DNA of 64,000 bases. It comes from Bog-473 sp963809715. Its GTDB lineage: Bacteria > Actinomycetota > Acidimicrobiia > Acidimicrobiales > RAAP-2. Positions 52,751 to 61,720 of the stretch are shown here, in pieces. The position numbers and the translations under genes are program-made. Every line of letters begins with the position of its first letter. The first letter of the stretch is position 1. Below the pieces are notes generated by a model, which was not told the DNA's origin, did not search any database, and saw only the letters and a program-made list of their open reading frames with translations. The stretch is taken from contig CAWEKO010000003.1 of NCBI GenBank assembly GCA_963809715.1, positions 372,001 through 436,000 on the forward strand, in the 5' to 3' direction.

Positions 52751-53564
52751 GGTCACGACGAACGGGGCGACGCTCGCCTACGAGGTGACGGGAGAAGGTG
52801 AGCCGCTGCTGCTCATCGCCGGCTGCGGGCAGCCGGCGATCGCGTGGCACCTCGGGATGGTGCCCGCGCTCGTGGCGACCGGGTACAAGGTGGCCACCTA
52901 CGACAACCGCGGCGTCGCGCCATCCTCGTCACCACCCGCCCCCTACAGCGTGGACCAGATGACCGACGACGCCGTGGCCCTTTTGGACCATCTCGGATGG
53001 GACGAGCCGGTCCGGGTGGCCGGCCACTCCATGGGGGGCTGGATCGCCGAGACCCTCGTGCTCGACCATCCCGGGCGCGTCCTGGCCGCGGCGTTCATGG
53101 GCAGCGCCAATCGCCCTACCGCCTGGGAGATCGCCATCACCACGGTCGAGCGCGACCTGGCCCGGCTCGACTACGACCTACCCCCGCTCTTCTACGCCAC
53201 CGAGACCTTGCGCTATCTGCCCACGACCGACATTCAGAACTCCGACGTCGTCAGTGAATGGCTCTCGCTGATGGGCGACCTGTCCCCCTGGCCGAACCCC
53301 GGCCGACTCGGCCAGTACGAAGCGGCGCTGGCCTGGTCGACGGATCCCGCCCGCACGACGCGCTGGCCCGAAATCCGGACGCCCTGCCTGGTGCTGGCTT
53401 TCGAGCACGACGTCGATTCACCGCCCCGCTACGCCCGCGAGGCGGCCGGGGCCATCGCCGGGTGCGAGTACCGCCAGGTGGCCGGGTCCGGACACATCGG
53501 GATCATCACGCATCCGGCCGAGGTGGCCCAGATGTTGGTGGAGTTCTTCGGCCGCCCCGCTTAG
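52743..53564 (+). CDS. alpha/beta-fold hydrolase
   Basis: A 273-aa alpha/beta hydrolase. The nucleophile is in VRVAGHSMGGWIAETLV, the histidine in GSGHIGIITHP, and acidic residues lie in AFEHDVDSPP. YDNRGVAPSSSPPAPYSVDQM is the strand 4 motif typical of this group. It overlaps the dehydratase by 8 bp and is part of the same transcript. Substrate unknown. Confidence 0.85.
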   Translation: MPEVTTNGATLAYEVTGEGEPLLLIAGCGQPAIAWHLGMVPALVATGYKVATYDNRGVAPSSSPPAPYSVDQMTDDAVALLDHLGWDEPVRVAGHSMGGWIAETLVLDHPGRVLAAAFMGSANRPTAWEIAITTVERDLARLDYDLPPLFYATETLRYLPTTDIQNSDVVSEWLSLMGDLSPWPNPGRLGQYEAALAWSTDPARTTRWPEIRTPCLVLAFEHDVDSPPRYAREAAGAIAGCEYRQVAGSGHIGIITHPAEVAQMLVEFFGRPA

Positions 53565-53878
53565 CCGGGGGGCTTCGTCTCCCAGTCCATGGTGACCCGG
53601 GCCGCCTCGTCGGGATGCTCGTGCAACCACCGCCGGGCGAACGGGCACCAGGGCACGACGGTGAGGTCGTCGCGTTCGGCCCGCTCGAGGGCGGCGCGCA
53701 CCAGCCGGGTGCCCAGCCCTTGCCCGCTCAGGGCGTCGGGCACCTCGGTGTGGATCAGGACGAGGCGCGACCCGTTCAGGTGATATTTCAGCTCCGCTTC
53801 GGCGCCCGGGCCGCGGAAGACGAAGCGGGACTCGTCCGGCACGTCGACGATGTCGAGGGATTCGGGGGCGTCGGTCAC
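53561..53878 (-). CDS. GNAT-like N-acetyltransferase (YjdJ/NATD1 type)
   Basis: A 105-aa protein with FVFRGPGAEAELKYHLNGS, then the acetyl-CoA loop LSGQGLGTRLVRAALERA, and ending RRWLHEHPDEAARV. This is the small GNAT fold of the YjdJ/NATD1 type (DUF-annotated, role poorly known). GTG 53878 follows GGAGG. It is convergent with the hydrolase. Confidence 0.78.
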   Translation of the reverse strand: MTDAPESLDIVDVPDESRFVFRGPGAEAELKYHLNGSRLVLIHTEVPDALSGQGLGTRLVRAALERAERDDLTVVPWCPFARRWLHEHPDEAARVTMDWETKPPG

Positions 53879-53967
53879 GTGGGGCCTCCGTCAGCGCAGT
53901 GGGCAGGGCTGCACCCTACGGGTGCCTCGGGCGTGCGCGCCCCGCGTATCCGATATAGGAAGGTGTC

Positions 53968-54897
53968 GTGAGCGGACCGGTCAGTGCCGACGATGTCGAC
54001 ACGGCTCTCGAGGTGGCCCGGGCCACCGAAGGCGGAGTCCTTCTCGAGCCGGGCCGCCGCACCATGGTCGGAGAGCTGCCTGTCCGCCGGGTCCTGCCGC
54101 AGCGGCCGCGGCGCACCGTCGGGGCCTGGTGTTTTGCCGACCACATGGGTCCGGTGCCGGTCAGTGAAGAGGACGGGGTCGACATCGGTCCCCATCCGCA
54201 CATGGGCCTCCAGACGGTCACCTGGCTCGTCTCGGGCGAGCTGCTGCACCGCGACAGCCTGGGCTCGGAGCAGGTCGTGCGGGCCGGGCAGCTGAACCTG
54301 ATGACGGCCGGTCGCGGTGTCGCCCATGCCGAGGAGAACACCGGGCGCTTTCACGGCGAGCTCCAGGGCATCCAGCTCTGGGTCGCCCAGCCCGAGGCCA
54401 CCCGGCACGGTCTGGCCGCCTTCGAGCATCACGCCGAGCTGCCCGTCGTGGAGCTCGGCGGCCTGCGCGCCACCGTCCTCGTCGGCGCGTTCGGCGGTGG
54501 GGAGTCACCGGCCCGGCGCGACACGGACCACATGGGTGCCGACCTCGTCCTGGACCCATCGGGCACGGTTCTGCCGTTGCGCCCCGAATGCGAGCACGCC
54601 CTGATCGTCCTCGAGGGCGCCGTCACCGTCGGGGACAAGGTGGTCGAGCCGGGGATCCTTGCCTACCTGGGTGAGGGGAGGGACGAGTGCCGGCTCGACG
54701 TCAGCGCCCCGGCCCGCGCCCTGCTCCTCGGCGGTGTCCCCTTCCCCGAGCCCCTCTTGATGTGGTGGAACTTCGTGGCCCGGGGCCGCGACGAAGTCTC
54801 CGAGGCCCGGCGCCAGTGGTCGGCCCGGGACGAGCGCTTCGGCGTCGTGCCCTCGTCGCTGCCTCGCATCGAAGTCGGGGCGCCGCCCTGGGAGTGA
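53968..54897 (+). CDS. pirin family protein
   Basis: A 309-aa bicupin. VGPWCF-like VGAWCFADHMGPV and the metal-binding histidines in IGPHPHMGLQTVTWLVSGEL are the N-terminal pirin signature, with AEENTGRFHGELQGIQLW after it. The Fe-dependent bicupin fold is known in quercetinase-like pirins, but the activity of most bacterial members is unknown. GTG 53968 follows AGGAAGG. It converges with the ECF41 sigma gene, 124 bp away; that gap holds no recognised gene. Confidence 0.88.
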   Translation: MSGPVSADDVDTALEVARATEGGVLLEPGRRTMVGELPVRRVLPQRPRRTVGAWCFADHMGPVPVSEEDGVDIGPHPHMGLQTVTWLVSGELLHRDSLGSEQVVRAGQLNLMTAGRGVAHAEENTGRFHGELQGIQLWVAQPEATRHGLAAFEHHAELPVVELGGLRATVLVGAFGGGESPARRDTDHMGADLVLDPSGTVLPLRPECEHALIVLEGAVTVGDKVVEPGILAYLGEGRDECRLDVSAPARALLLGGVPFPEPLLMWWNFVARGRDEVSEARRQWSARDERFGVVPSSLPRIEVGAPPWE

Positions 54898-55021
54898 GGG
54901 CCGAGCGAAGAGTGCGGTCCCGAATGCGGGTACGCCGGCCCAGGCCGAGGCTCTGGAGCGCCCGCTCCGTCTCGGTGAGCTTGGCCACCCCTTTGGTCAG
55001 CAAGCCCTGACCGCAGGACGT

Positions 55022-55885
55022 TCACCGGCGCAGTTCCGCCACCTGTTCCAGCCGTCCCAGCTTGTTCGGGTTGCGGATGGCGTAGATCCGAGTGATCCGA
55101 TCGTTCTGGATCACCACACTTACCGCCGTGACGTCGCCACCCAAATCGAACCGTGCACCGAGCATCCCGTTGAGCCAGGTAGTGGTCGCCACCAATCCCG
55201 AGAGATCCGCCACGCGGGCCAGGAACGCCACCACCGTCTCGGCCCCGACGAGCGGCTTCCGAGCCGCCTGCACGAGACCGCCGCCATCGGCGATCAGCAC
55301 CACATCTGGGGCTAGTACTTCGACGAGTGCCTGCAGGTCGCCAGAGGTGACCGCGGCCATGAACCTTTCGAATGTTGCCTCTTGTTGGGCTCGGTCCACC
55401 TGCATCCGCGGACGCCGTGCCGCCACGTGCTGACGGGCACGGTGCGCGATCTGGCGGACGGCGACCGGCGTCTTTCCCACGACCACGGCGATCTCGTCGT
55501 ACGGTGTCTCGAACACCTCGTGCAGCACGAAGACCGCCCGCTCGATCGGACCAAGGGTCTCGAGCACCGTGAGCAGGGCGATCGAGACGTTCTCAGCGAG
55601 GTCGGCGTCCTCGGCTACGTCCGGACTCGTCAGCAACGGTTCGGGCAGCCACTCCCCGATGTATTCCTCCCGGCGCCGGGTCACCGTTCGGAGCCGATTC
55701 AGCGCCTGACGGGTGACGATCCGTACCAGATAGGCCCGCGGGTCACGCACCTCGGCCTGGTCCACGCCGGCCCAACGCAGCCAGGTCTCCTGCACGACGT
55801 CCTCGGCGTCGCCCGCGGAGCCGAGCATTTCGTACGCGACGGTGAAGAGCAGCCCGCGGTGGGTGACGAACGGGTCGTCGATCAT
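55022..55885 (-). CDS. ECF41-type sigma factor with SnoaL-like C-terminal domain
   Basis: A 287-aa extracytoplasmic-function sigma factor. Region 2 (FTVAYEMLGSAGDAEDVVQE) and region 4 (FVLHEVFETPYDEIAVVVGK) are followed by an NTF2/SnoaL-like extension of about 120 residues. Hallmarks of the ECF41 group are visible: YIGEWLPEP in the linker and NPNKLGRL at the C-terminus. In ECF41 proteins the extension itself controls activity and no anti-sigma factor is needed. The ATG overlaps the stop of the carboxymuconolactone-decarboxylase gene, the usual ECF41 partner. Confidence 0.95.
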   Translation of the reverse strand: MIDDPFVTHRGLLFTVAYEMLGSAGDAEDVVQETWLRWAGVDQAEVRDPRAYLVRIVTRQALNRLRTVTRRREEYIGEWLPEPLLTSPDVAEDADLAENVSIALLTVLETLGPIERAVFVLHEVFETPYDEIAVVVGKTPVAVRQIAHRARQHVAARRPRMQVDRAQQEATFERFMAAVTSGDLQALVEVLAPDVVLIADGGGLVQAARKPLVGAETVVAFLARVADLSGLVATTTWLNGMLGARFDLGGDVTAVSVVIQNDRITRIYAIRNPNKLGRLEQVAELRR

Positions 55886-56457
55886 GCTGACGAGGCTAGG
55901 GCGAGCGGCTTGAGGTCACAGGCAGCGGAGAACTCCTGCGACTCGATGCCCATCGCGACATTGGAACGGGCCATGAAGTTGGCCAGCGCAATGAACGCGG
56001 TGAGCTCGACCAGGGCGCCCGGTCCGAGCGCCTTGAGCAGCCGGGCGGACAGGTCGTCGGTGACCGTCGGCGGGGTCTGCGTCATCGCTTCGGCATACTC
56101 CATGACGTCGCGTTCGAGCGGCGTGAAGACATCCGACACACGCCAGCGGGGCACCTCACGCGCCTTTTCGACGTCGAGTCCCTCATTGTGGGCGTGGAAG
56201 TAGCCGAAGTCGAGGCAGAAGCTGCAACCGATGAGGCTGACCGTCGCCATGTGGGCGAACGACTTCAGATTCTCGTCACACTGGTCCCACTTCTGGGCCT
56301 TTCGACCGACGCCGAAGCTGAAGTTCAGCACTTTCCGGTTGTGCCACGTCACCTCGACCGGTTCGGGCACCTCTCCGAACATCTTGCGGGACATCCGCTT
56401 GACGATTGCCCCGTAGGGCCCATTCAGCTCTGCCCTGGGGATCCGTGTGCCGGCCAT
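55882..56457 (-). CDS. carboxymuconolactone decarboxylase/AhpD-like family protein (ECF41 partner)
   Basis: A 191-aa protein starting at ATG 56457 after AGAGGAGG. The redox motif IGCSFCLDFGYFHAHNEG (CxxC followed by His) is the AhpD-type active site, as in peroxidase-like members. ECF41 sigma factors are known to be encoded next to such genes and to control them. The upstream promoter matches this class. The substrate is not known, and the typical role in oxidative or thiol metabolism is inferred. Confidence 0.9.
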   Translation of the reverse strand: MAGTRIPRAELNGPYGAIVKRMSRKMFGEVPEPVEVTWHNRKVLNFSFGVGRKAQKWDQCDENLKSFAHMATVSLIGCSFCLDFGYFHAHNEGLDVEKAREVPRWRVSDVFTPLERDVMEYAEAMTQTPPTVTDDLSARLLKALGPGALVELTAFIALANFMARSNVAMGIESQEFSAACDLKPLALASSA

Positions 56458-56491
56458 GATGCCTCCTCTGGTTGCGTGATCTCGCCATGAA

Positions 56492-56518
56492 GACACCAGC
56501 CGCGGCTCGAATGTGACA
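56492..56518 (-). promoter_or_regulatory. ECF41-type promoter upstream of the partner gene
   Basis: On the minus strand TGTCACA (56518-56512) is followed after exactly 16 bases by TGTC (56495-56492). The known ECF41 signature is TGTCACA-N16-17-CGTC. The -35 element is perfect and the -10 differs by one base. Its position is about 35 bp upstream of the ATG at 56457, as needed for autoregulation of this operon. Confidence 0.7.
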
Positions 56519-56987
56519 TCCGAGCCCGATCCTTGCCCAGTGGCTCGATGTTCTGGAGTCAGAGACCCCTCCGTGGGCAGCCCCTGCGTGGCTGTCCTCT
56601 GGACGGCGGACGCGTGATTCGGGGCGTCACCGGGAGTCGGGTGAGGTGCTTGTCGGCCGGGTCGCTTCGTCCACGAAACCACCCACATGCGCGTGCCGAG
56701 GGCGAACAGATCCGGACTGCACCAGAGCGTCACGTCGGGGCAGGGGGGTCCATTATGCGACTCGACGGAACCCCATCTTCGCCCATCCTCTGGGCCGACC
56801 AGAGCACGCTATGGGCTCTTCGCCATCGCACCACCGAGCCCGACTCCCGACGCACGATCGAGACGAGCTTGTTCCCCTCCTCGTTGGTGATGTCCCGGAC
56901 TGCCACGCGTTTCTGCCATGGCACTACTTTGCGCGACCGGCCGGTCAACGTGGTGGACGCGCGCCCTCAACGTTGCCGGTCACGGCA
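56519..56987. other. 469-bp region without a supported gene
   Basis: Between the ECF41 promoter and the small secreted-protein gene, open frames exist in both directions, but none has a recognisable domain, a ribosome-binding site or a compositional pattern like the genuine genes. It may include the distal end of a 3' untranslated region and promoter sequence. I see no repeat, tRNA or structured RNA. Confidence 0.5.
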
Positions 56988-57368
56988 CTAGTTGGTCTTT
57001 GTGGCGTACCAGATGCCACCGGGCGGGACCACGGTGACGCCTGGCTTCATCTTGGAGTTGAAACCGGTAACGGTCCGCCGTCCCTGGTAGACCGCATTGT
57101 TCGTGAAGGTGAACGTGTAGACCTTGTGATCCTTCTTCCAGGTACCCTTCGTGTGCTGGCCGGTGCTGAACGAGTGGTTGGAGCACACCTTCAGATTCGT
57201 GGACAAATAGTCGTTACCGGTGCCAGTGAGGTCGTAGAACAACTTGTACTTGGTACAGGCCGTGACGCTGGGCCCGCTGGCGGGGCTCGCTCCCGCCATC
57301 TCGATTCCACCAGCACCGATGGCAAAGATCGCTGCCAAGGTAACTGCCGCCGTCCGAACACGCTTCAT
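56988..57368 (-). CDS. small secreted protein of unknown function
   Basis: A 126-aa exported protein. A typical signal peptide (MKRVRTAAVTLAAIFAIGAG, cleavage probably near MAGAS-PA at about 27-30) is followed by a mature domain with two cysteines at about 38 and 62. A Thr/Lys-rich beta-like sequence (GTWKKDHKVYTFTFTNNAVY) runs toward the C-terminus. A strong GGAGGG site precedes the ATG. I do not recognise the family. It stands alone between the ECF41 pair and the CoA-transferase gene. Confidence 0.75.
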   Translation of the reverse strand: MKRVRTAAVTLAAIFAIGAGGIEMAGASPASGPSVTACTKYKLFYDLTGTGNDYLSTNLKVCSNHSFSTGQHTKGTWKKDHKVYTFTFTNNAVYQGRRTVTGFNSKMKPGVTVVPPGGIWYATKTN

Positions 57369-57481
57369 TGGTTCTCCCTCCTCGAAGGAGGTGACGGTAG
57401 CAGGGTCTTGTTGAAGGCAGCCGTTGACCGGAGTCCGATCGGAAAGACCCGCTCGGAAGCAGAATTACCCTGCGCGACTCG

Positions 57482-58723
57482 TTAACTGTCGGTCCCGAAT
57501 GCCCCTTCGCCGCGTGCGGTGGCGATGCGAGCATCGTCGTAGCCGAGCACCGATCGTAAGACGTCCTCGGTGTGCTGTCCCACGGTCGGGGCCTTGGCCG
57601 GGTGCGGGAGTTCCTCGCCCACGAAGTGCAGCGGCGTGAAGATCTGGTCGTGCCCGACCTCGGCCGCCGGCAGCAGGGGGAGGCGGTCGGCGAACTGGGG
57701 GTCGTCGAACAATGTCTTGGGCGTGTTGACCGGCGCGATCGGGGTGTTGATCCGCCCCCCGAACTCGAGCCACTCTTCGGCCGTCTTGGTGAGGAAGATG
57801 GCGCGCAGTTCGCCTTGGAGCTCGCGGTTCCCCCGTGCGTGGTCGGCGTACTTCGACCCGGGCCAGCGCTCGAAGAGGTCGGTGCGCTCGACGGCCTCGC
57901 AGAAGTTCTTCCAGAAGGCCTGCTCCGATGCCATGAAGAGGACGTGCTGGCCGTCCTTGGTCTCGTAGACCTGGTAGCGCACGCCCTCGATCATCCCGGC
58001 GGTGCCGGGGGCGCGGCGCTCGTAGTTGTCCGCCTTGTTGCCGGTGACCTCGGACTCGGGGCGTTCGTAGGCACGGAAGCTCTCCGAGCGGTACCAGTCG
58101 ATGGCGGCGGCGGCGTCGGACTGCGCGACGTCGATGTAGGAACCCTCGCCGGTCTCCCGGGCCCGGATCACCGCGGCCAGGATGCCGAGGGCCCCGAAGA
58201 CGGGACCGGCGTTGATGCCGATGGAGACGTGCTCGGGGATGTAGGTGAAACCTTCCTCGTCGGTGGCCACCTTCACGATGCCGGCCCAGGTGTCATAGGC
58301 CACGCCGTGGCTGGGGTAGTCGCGGTAGGGACCGGTCATGCCATACCCCGAGATGGTGCAGAAGACGATCTTGGGGTTGATGGCCCGCAGCTCCTCGTAG
58401 CCCACCCCGCGCCGGGCCAGTGAGCCCGGGCGCATGGCCTCGACCACGACGTCGGCCCCTTCGGCCAGCTCCTTGAGGATGGCCGCGCCGGCCTCGGTCC
58501 GCAGGTCGAGCACGAGCGAGCGCTTACCCCGGTTCACATGGAGGTGCATGAGTGAGGTGCCCTCGACGATGGGCCAGGTCATCTCCCGGATGTAGTCGCC
58601 GGCCGGCGGCTCGATCTTGATGACGTCGGCGCCCAGGTCGACCAACGCAGTGGTGATGGCGGCCGGCCCCAGGGCCGAGCATTCGATGATTCGCATCCCG
58701 TGCAGCGGTGGCGTGGTCGCCAT
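57482..58723 (-). CDS. CaiB/BaiF-type CoA transferase
   Basis: A 413-aa class III CoA transferase. The N-terminal LVDLGADVIKIEPPAGDYIR, VNRGKRSLVLDLRTEAG and the catalytic-Asp region with DVAQSDAAAAIDW are present; RINTPIAPVNTPKTLFDDPQ is the C-terminal family block. It moves CoA between carboxylic acids, such as a bile acid, carnitine or fatty acid derivative. ATG 58723 follows GGGAGGATC. It is divergent from the questin-oxidase-like gene. No adjacent acyl-CoA gene suggests the substrate. Confidence 0.9.
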   Translation of the reverse strand: MATTPPLHGMRIIECSALGPAAITTALVDLGADVIKIEPPAGDYIREMTWPIVEGTSLMHLHVNRGKRSLVLDLRTEAGAAILKELAEGADVVVEAMRPGSLARRGVGYEELRAINPKIVFCTISGYGMTGPYRDYPSHGVAYDTWAGIVKVATDEEGFTYIPEHVSIGINAGPVFGALGILAAVIRARETGEGSYIDVAQSDAAAAIDWYRSESFRAYERPESEVTGNKADNYERRAPGTAGMIEGVRYQVYETKDGQHVLFMASEQAFWKNFCEAVERTDLFERWPGSKYADHARGNRELQGELRAIFLTKTAEEWLEFGGRINTPIAPVNTPKTLFDDPQFADRLPLLPAAEVGHDQIFTPLHFVGEELPHPAKAPTVGQHTEDVLRSVLGYDDARIATARGEGAFGTDS

Positions 58724-58826
58724 GATCCTCCCGTCGTCGAAGGCCGGATCGTAGTGGCCGCTGGACCGAGCACCTTTCCCCGCGCTTGGCCATACTGGAG
58801 CAGACCGGTTGGGGAAGGGAGATGTG

Positions 58827-59852
58827 GTGGACGCTCTCGACGACGCCCTGACGGTTTTCGCCTCCACCGCACCCAGGTATGGCCGGCTCGGGTTGGCCAA
58901 CCACGGGCCCATGGCCGCCGAGACGCTCGACCACCTCGGGCGGGCCGATGCCATCGAGAGCTGGGTGGCCGGCTACCGGCCCCGCCTCGACGACGCCCCG
59001 CCCCCTGCCGCCCCGCTGGGCGAGGACGCCTGGCCGGGCGCCCTGGGCGACGAGGCCCGTTATCCCGGATGGCTCGCCCTCTTCGAGCGCGAGCTGGCCG
59101 ACCGGCCGGCCGCCGCCGTGGTGGGCGAATGGGCGCCCCGGCTGCTGCCCGGGACCGTCGGCGCCGCCACCCACGGGCTCATCCGCACGGCGCACGCCCT
59201 GCGCGGACTCGGCGGAGCCGCTACACCCGCCCGCCGGCTCGAGCTGGCGTCGGCCCTCGCCTTCTGGGGCTCGTCGTACCGAGAGCTGCCGGGCCCGCCA
59301 CTGCTCATCGGCCACCAGCACGTGCCTGACGCCTTGGCCGCATTGCCCTACCTTCCCGAGGACGCCCCGCGCCAGCTGCTCATCAGCGACATGGTGGCCC
59401 AGGTGGCCGCCATCGCCGACGAGTTCGAACAGGGCGTGGCCTCGCTGGCCGGAGGCGCCGGCTCCACCGAGCTGCTGGACCAGTTGGCCTCCGGGGGTGC
59501 ACTGGCCTACCTGCGCAACGCCGACGGGGGCGGAGCCATCGGCCTGCTCCATTCGGTCACCTCACCCCTGGCCTGCGAGCTCCTCCTGCCCTGGCTCGAG
59601 GCGGGTGACCGCGACGCCGCCCTGGGCTACGCCTGGCAAGCGGTGGCCGCGCTGCACGTGGCCTACGCGCTCGACCGCCACGGTCCCGCTCCCGCCCGGA
59701 GCGCCTCGTCGAGCGAGGCCCTGGTGGACATGGCGATCGCCTCGGGGGACGAGCACGCCATCAAGCTGACCGAGGCCGCGCTGCGCTCATACGAGCGCTC
59801 TGGGGATCCGACGCTGCTGTGGGCGGCGGCGGACGCGTGCGCCCGTCTCTGA
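58827..59852 (+). CDS. questin oxidase-like (DUF4243) protein
   Basis: A 341-aa all-alpha protein. GLANHGPMAAETLDHLGRAD and the following WVAGYRPRL, with later GHQHVPDAL and HVAYALDRHG, match the fungal questin-oxidase/AflY-like domain. Related fungal enzymes do Baeyer-Villiger-type ring opening of anthraquinones. The bacterial members are not characterised. GTG 58827 follows GGGAG; TTG 58809 and GTG 58824 are alternatives. It is divergent from the CoA transferase. Conserved histidines suggest metal or cofactor binding, which is inference. Confidence 0.72.
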   Translation: MDALDDALTVFASTAPRYGRLGLANHGPMAAETLDHLGRADAIESWVAGYRPRLDDAPPPAAPLGEDAWPGALGDEARYPGWLALFERELADRPAAAVVGEWAPRLLPGTVGAATHGLIRTAHALRGLGGAATPARRLELASALAFWGSSYRELPGPPLLIGHQHVPDALAALPYLPEDAPRQLLISDMVAQVAAIADEFEQGVASLAGGAGSTELLDQLASGGALAYLRNADGGGAIGLLHSVTSPLACELLLPWLEAGDRDAALGYAWQAVAALHVAYALDRHGPAPARSASSSEALVDMAIASGDEHAIKLTEAALRSYERSGDPTLLWAAADACARL

Positions 59853-59926
59853 GCCGGCGCTCTGACGGGGCGCCCCGCCAAGCCCCTGGGTAAGGTCGGT
59901 CCGTCGCACATCGGAGGGAGTCAGTC

Positions 59927-60955
59927 ATGGAATACCGCACACTCGGACGCACCGGGGTCAAGGTGAGCCCGCTCTGCCTGGGGGCGATGATGTTCGGGAG
60001 CTTCGGCAATCAGGATCACGATGACTCCATCCGTATCATCCACCGGGCCGTCGACGCCGGGATCAACTTCATCGACACGGCGGACATGTATTCGTTCGGG
60101 GAGTCCGAGGAGATCGTCGGCAAGGCGCTGGCCCAGATCAAGCGGCACCAGATCGTGTTGGCCACCAAGGTCCACGGCGCCATGGGGCGCGACCCCAACG
60201 CCCAGGGCAACTCGCGGCGCTGGATCATGGCCGAGTGCGAGCGCAGCCTGCGCCGGTTGGGCACCGACTACATCGACCTCTACCAGATCCACCGGCCCTC
60301 GCCCGAGACCGACATCGACGAGACGCTCGGCGCGCTGACCGACCTCGTGCGGGCGGGCAAGATCCGCTACTTCGGCAGCTCCACCTTCCCGGCCCACGAG
60401 ATCGTGGAGGCGCAGTGGGTGTCCGAGCGCCGCTCGCGCGAGCGCTTCGTCACCGAGCAGCCGCCGTATTCCGTGTTCGTGCGTTCCATCGAGAAGGACG
60501 TGCTGCCGATGTGCCAGAAGTACGGCATCGGCGTGCTCTCGTGGAGTCCACTGGCCGGCGGCTGGCTGTCGGGCGCCTTCGGCCCCGGCAAGGAGAACAC
60601 GAGCCGGCGGGCCGCCGTGATGCCCGACCGCTACGACACGACCATCCCCGGCAACCAGGCCAAGGTGGAGGCGGTCGGGCAACTGAACGAGCTGGCCGCG
60701 GGTGCGGGTCTGAGTCTCATCGAGCTGGCCCTCGGCTTCGTGCTCGAGCACCCGGCGGTGACGTCACCCATCATCGGCCCGCGCACCATGGAGCACCTCG
60801 AGTCCCAGCTGCCGGCGCTCGAGCTGCGGTTGAGCGCAGACGTGCTCGACCGCGTCGACGAGATCGTCCCGCCCGGTGTCGATCTCAACGACACCGACGT
60901 CGGCTGGGTGCCCGAGGCGATCGCCAACGCGGCGCTGCGCCGGCGTCCCCGCTAG
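59927..60955 (+). CDS. aldo/keto reductase
   Basis: A 342-aa AKR of the YajO/Tas type. The catalytic tetrad shows Asp in FIDTADMYSFGESE, with Tyr in the same block, Lys in IVLATKVHGAMG and the residue after DYIDLYQIHRPSP. NADPH-binding motifs SPIIGPRTMEHLES are at the end. GGAGGGAG precedes the ATG. It ends 4 bp inside the convergent hydrolase gene. Substrate unknown. Confidence 0.9.
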   Translation: MEYRTLGRTGVKVSPLCLGAMMFGSFGNQDHDDSIRIIHRAVDAGINFIDTADMYSFGESEEIVGKALAQIKRHQIVLATKVHGAMGRDPNAQGNSRRWIMAECERSLRRLGTDYIDLYQIHRPSPETDIDETLGALTDLVRAGKIRYFGSSTFPAHEIVEAQWVSERRSRERFVTEQPPYSVFVRSIEKDVLPMCQKYGIGVLSWSPLAGGWLSGAFGPGKENTSRRAAVMPDRYDTTIPGNQAKVEAVGQLNELAAGAGLSLIELALGFVLEHPAVTSPIIGPRTMEHLESQLPALELRLSADVLDRVDEIVPPGVDLNDTDVGWVPEAIANAALRRRPR

Positions 60956-61695
60956 CTGCGCAGGGCCTCGGCGATGGCGCCCCCGGTGCGCGGCGAGTTC
61001 AGGTAGGGCTCGGGCGCGTGGTAGCGGTGACCGTTGTCGATGAAGACCTCTTGGACCCGCGGACCGAACTTGTCGGCCAGCGAAGAGGAGCAGGCCTTGT
61101 CGTTGAGGGCGCGCACGTTGATCCAGCGTGCGACGCTGCCCGGCCACACTCCTCGGCCCTCGACCGGCGCCGGATTGAGGCCCTCGAAGAGCCGGGGTGC
61201 GGCCATCGGTGAGCCGAGGGTGACGAAGGTGCGCACCGGCCACTCTGGATGCGCGGCCAAGGCGCTGTAGGCCACCACGGTCCCGAAGGAGTGGGCCACC
61301 AGCACGCGGGTGTCGTCGTGGATCACCGTCTCGACGCGCTCGCGCAGGCGGTCGTGCATCTCGGGCTCGGCGGTCATCACGGTCACCATGTCCACCGTTC
61401 GTTCGAACACGGCCTCGCTGGCCGCGTCGGCGAGCGCGGCCAGGGCGTCGGCGCCCTCGAGGTCGCCCAGCACCTCGGCGATGCCGGGGCGAGCCTGCTC
61501 GAGGAGCTCCTCCTCCGCGGTCCCGGGGTGGCGGCGGAAGAGGTCACCGTAGAAGCAGACGTCGACGTCGTGCTCGGACACCTCGACGCCGTGGTGCCAC
61601 AAGCCGTCGCGGACAGCGGGGAGCCAGCGGGCCTTCAGTTCGTTGGGCCCCCAGAGCTCGTTGAAGGCTCCGTGGACGAGGACGATGCGTGCCAT
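60952..61695 (-). CDS. alpha/beta-hydrolase-like protein
   Basis: A 247-aa protein opening IVLVHGAFNELWGPNELK. The serine lies in VLVAHSFGTVVAYSALA (GxSxG variant HSFG), and a C-terminal histidine in NGHRYHAPEPYL. It resembles serine-esterase/PGAP1-like hydrolases. The ATG 61695 is chosen; upstream frame to 61833 is not supported. It is the last gene of the leftward operon with the isomerase 25 bp before it. Confidence 0.78.
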   Translation of the reverse strand: MARIVLVHGAFNELWGPNELKARWLPAVRDGLWHHGVEVSEHDVDVCFYGDLFRRHPGTAEEELLEQARPGIAEVLGDLEGADALAALADAASEAVFERTVDMVTVMTAEPEMHDRLRERVETVIHDDTRVLVAHSFGTVVAYSALAAHPEWPVRTFVTLGSPMAAPRLFEGLNPAPVEGRGVWPGSVARWINVRALNDKACSSSLADKFGPRVQEVFIDNGHRYHAPEPYLNSPRTGGAIAEALRS

Positions 61696-61720
61696 GGGGC
61701 GACATCTTCGCGGACCGGGG

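Noticed and set aside
54898..55021. Small leftward peptide (MLTKGVAKLTETERALQSLG) in the pirin-ECF41 gap
   Set aside because: It resembles a fragment of a regulator, but it is very short and has no ribosome-binding site, and its frame runs on into antisense of the pirin gene.
57437..57485. SigB/F-type promoter upstream of the small secreted protein gene
   Set aside because: GTTAAC and GGGTAA are present on the minus strand but only 10 bases apart, too short for that promoter class, and they lie downstream of the CoA-transferase end at an unsuitable distance.
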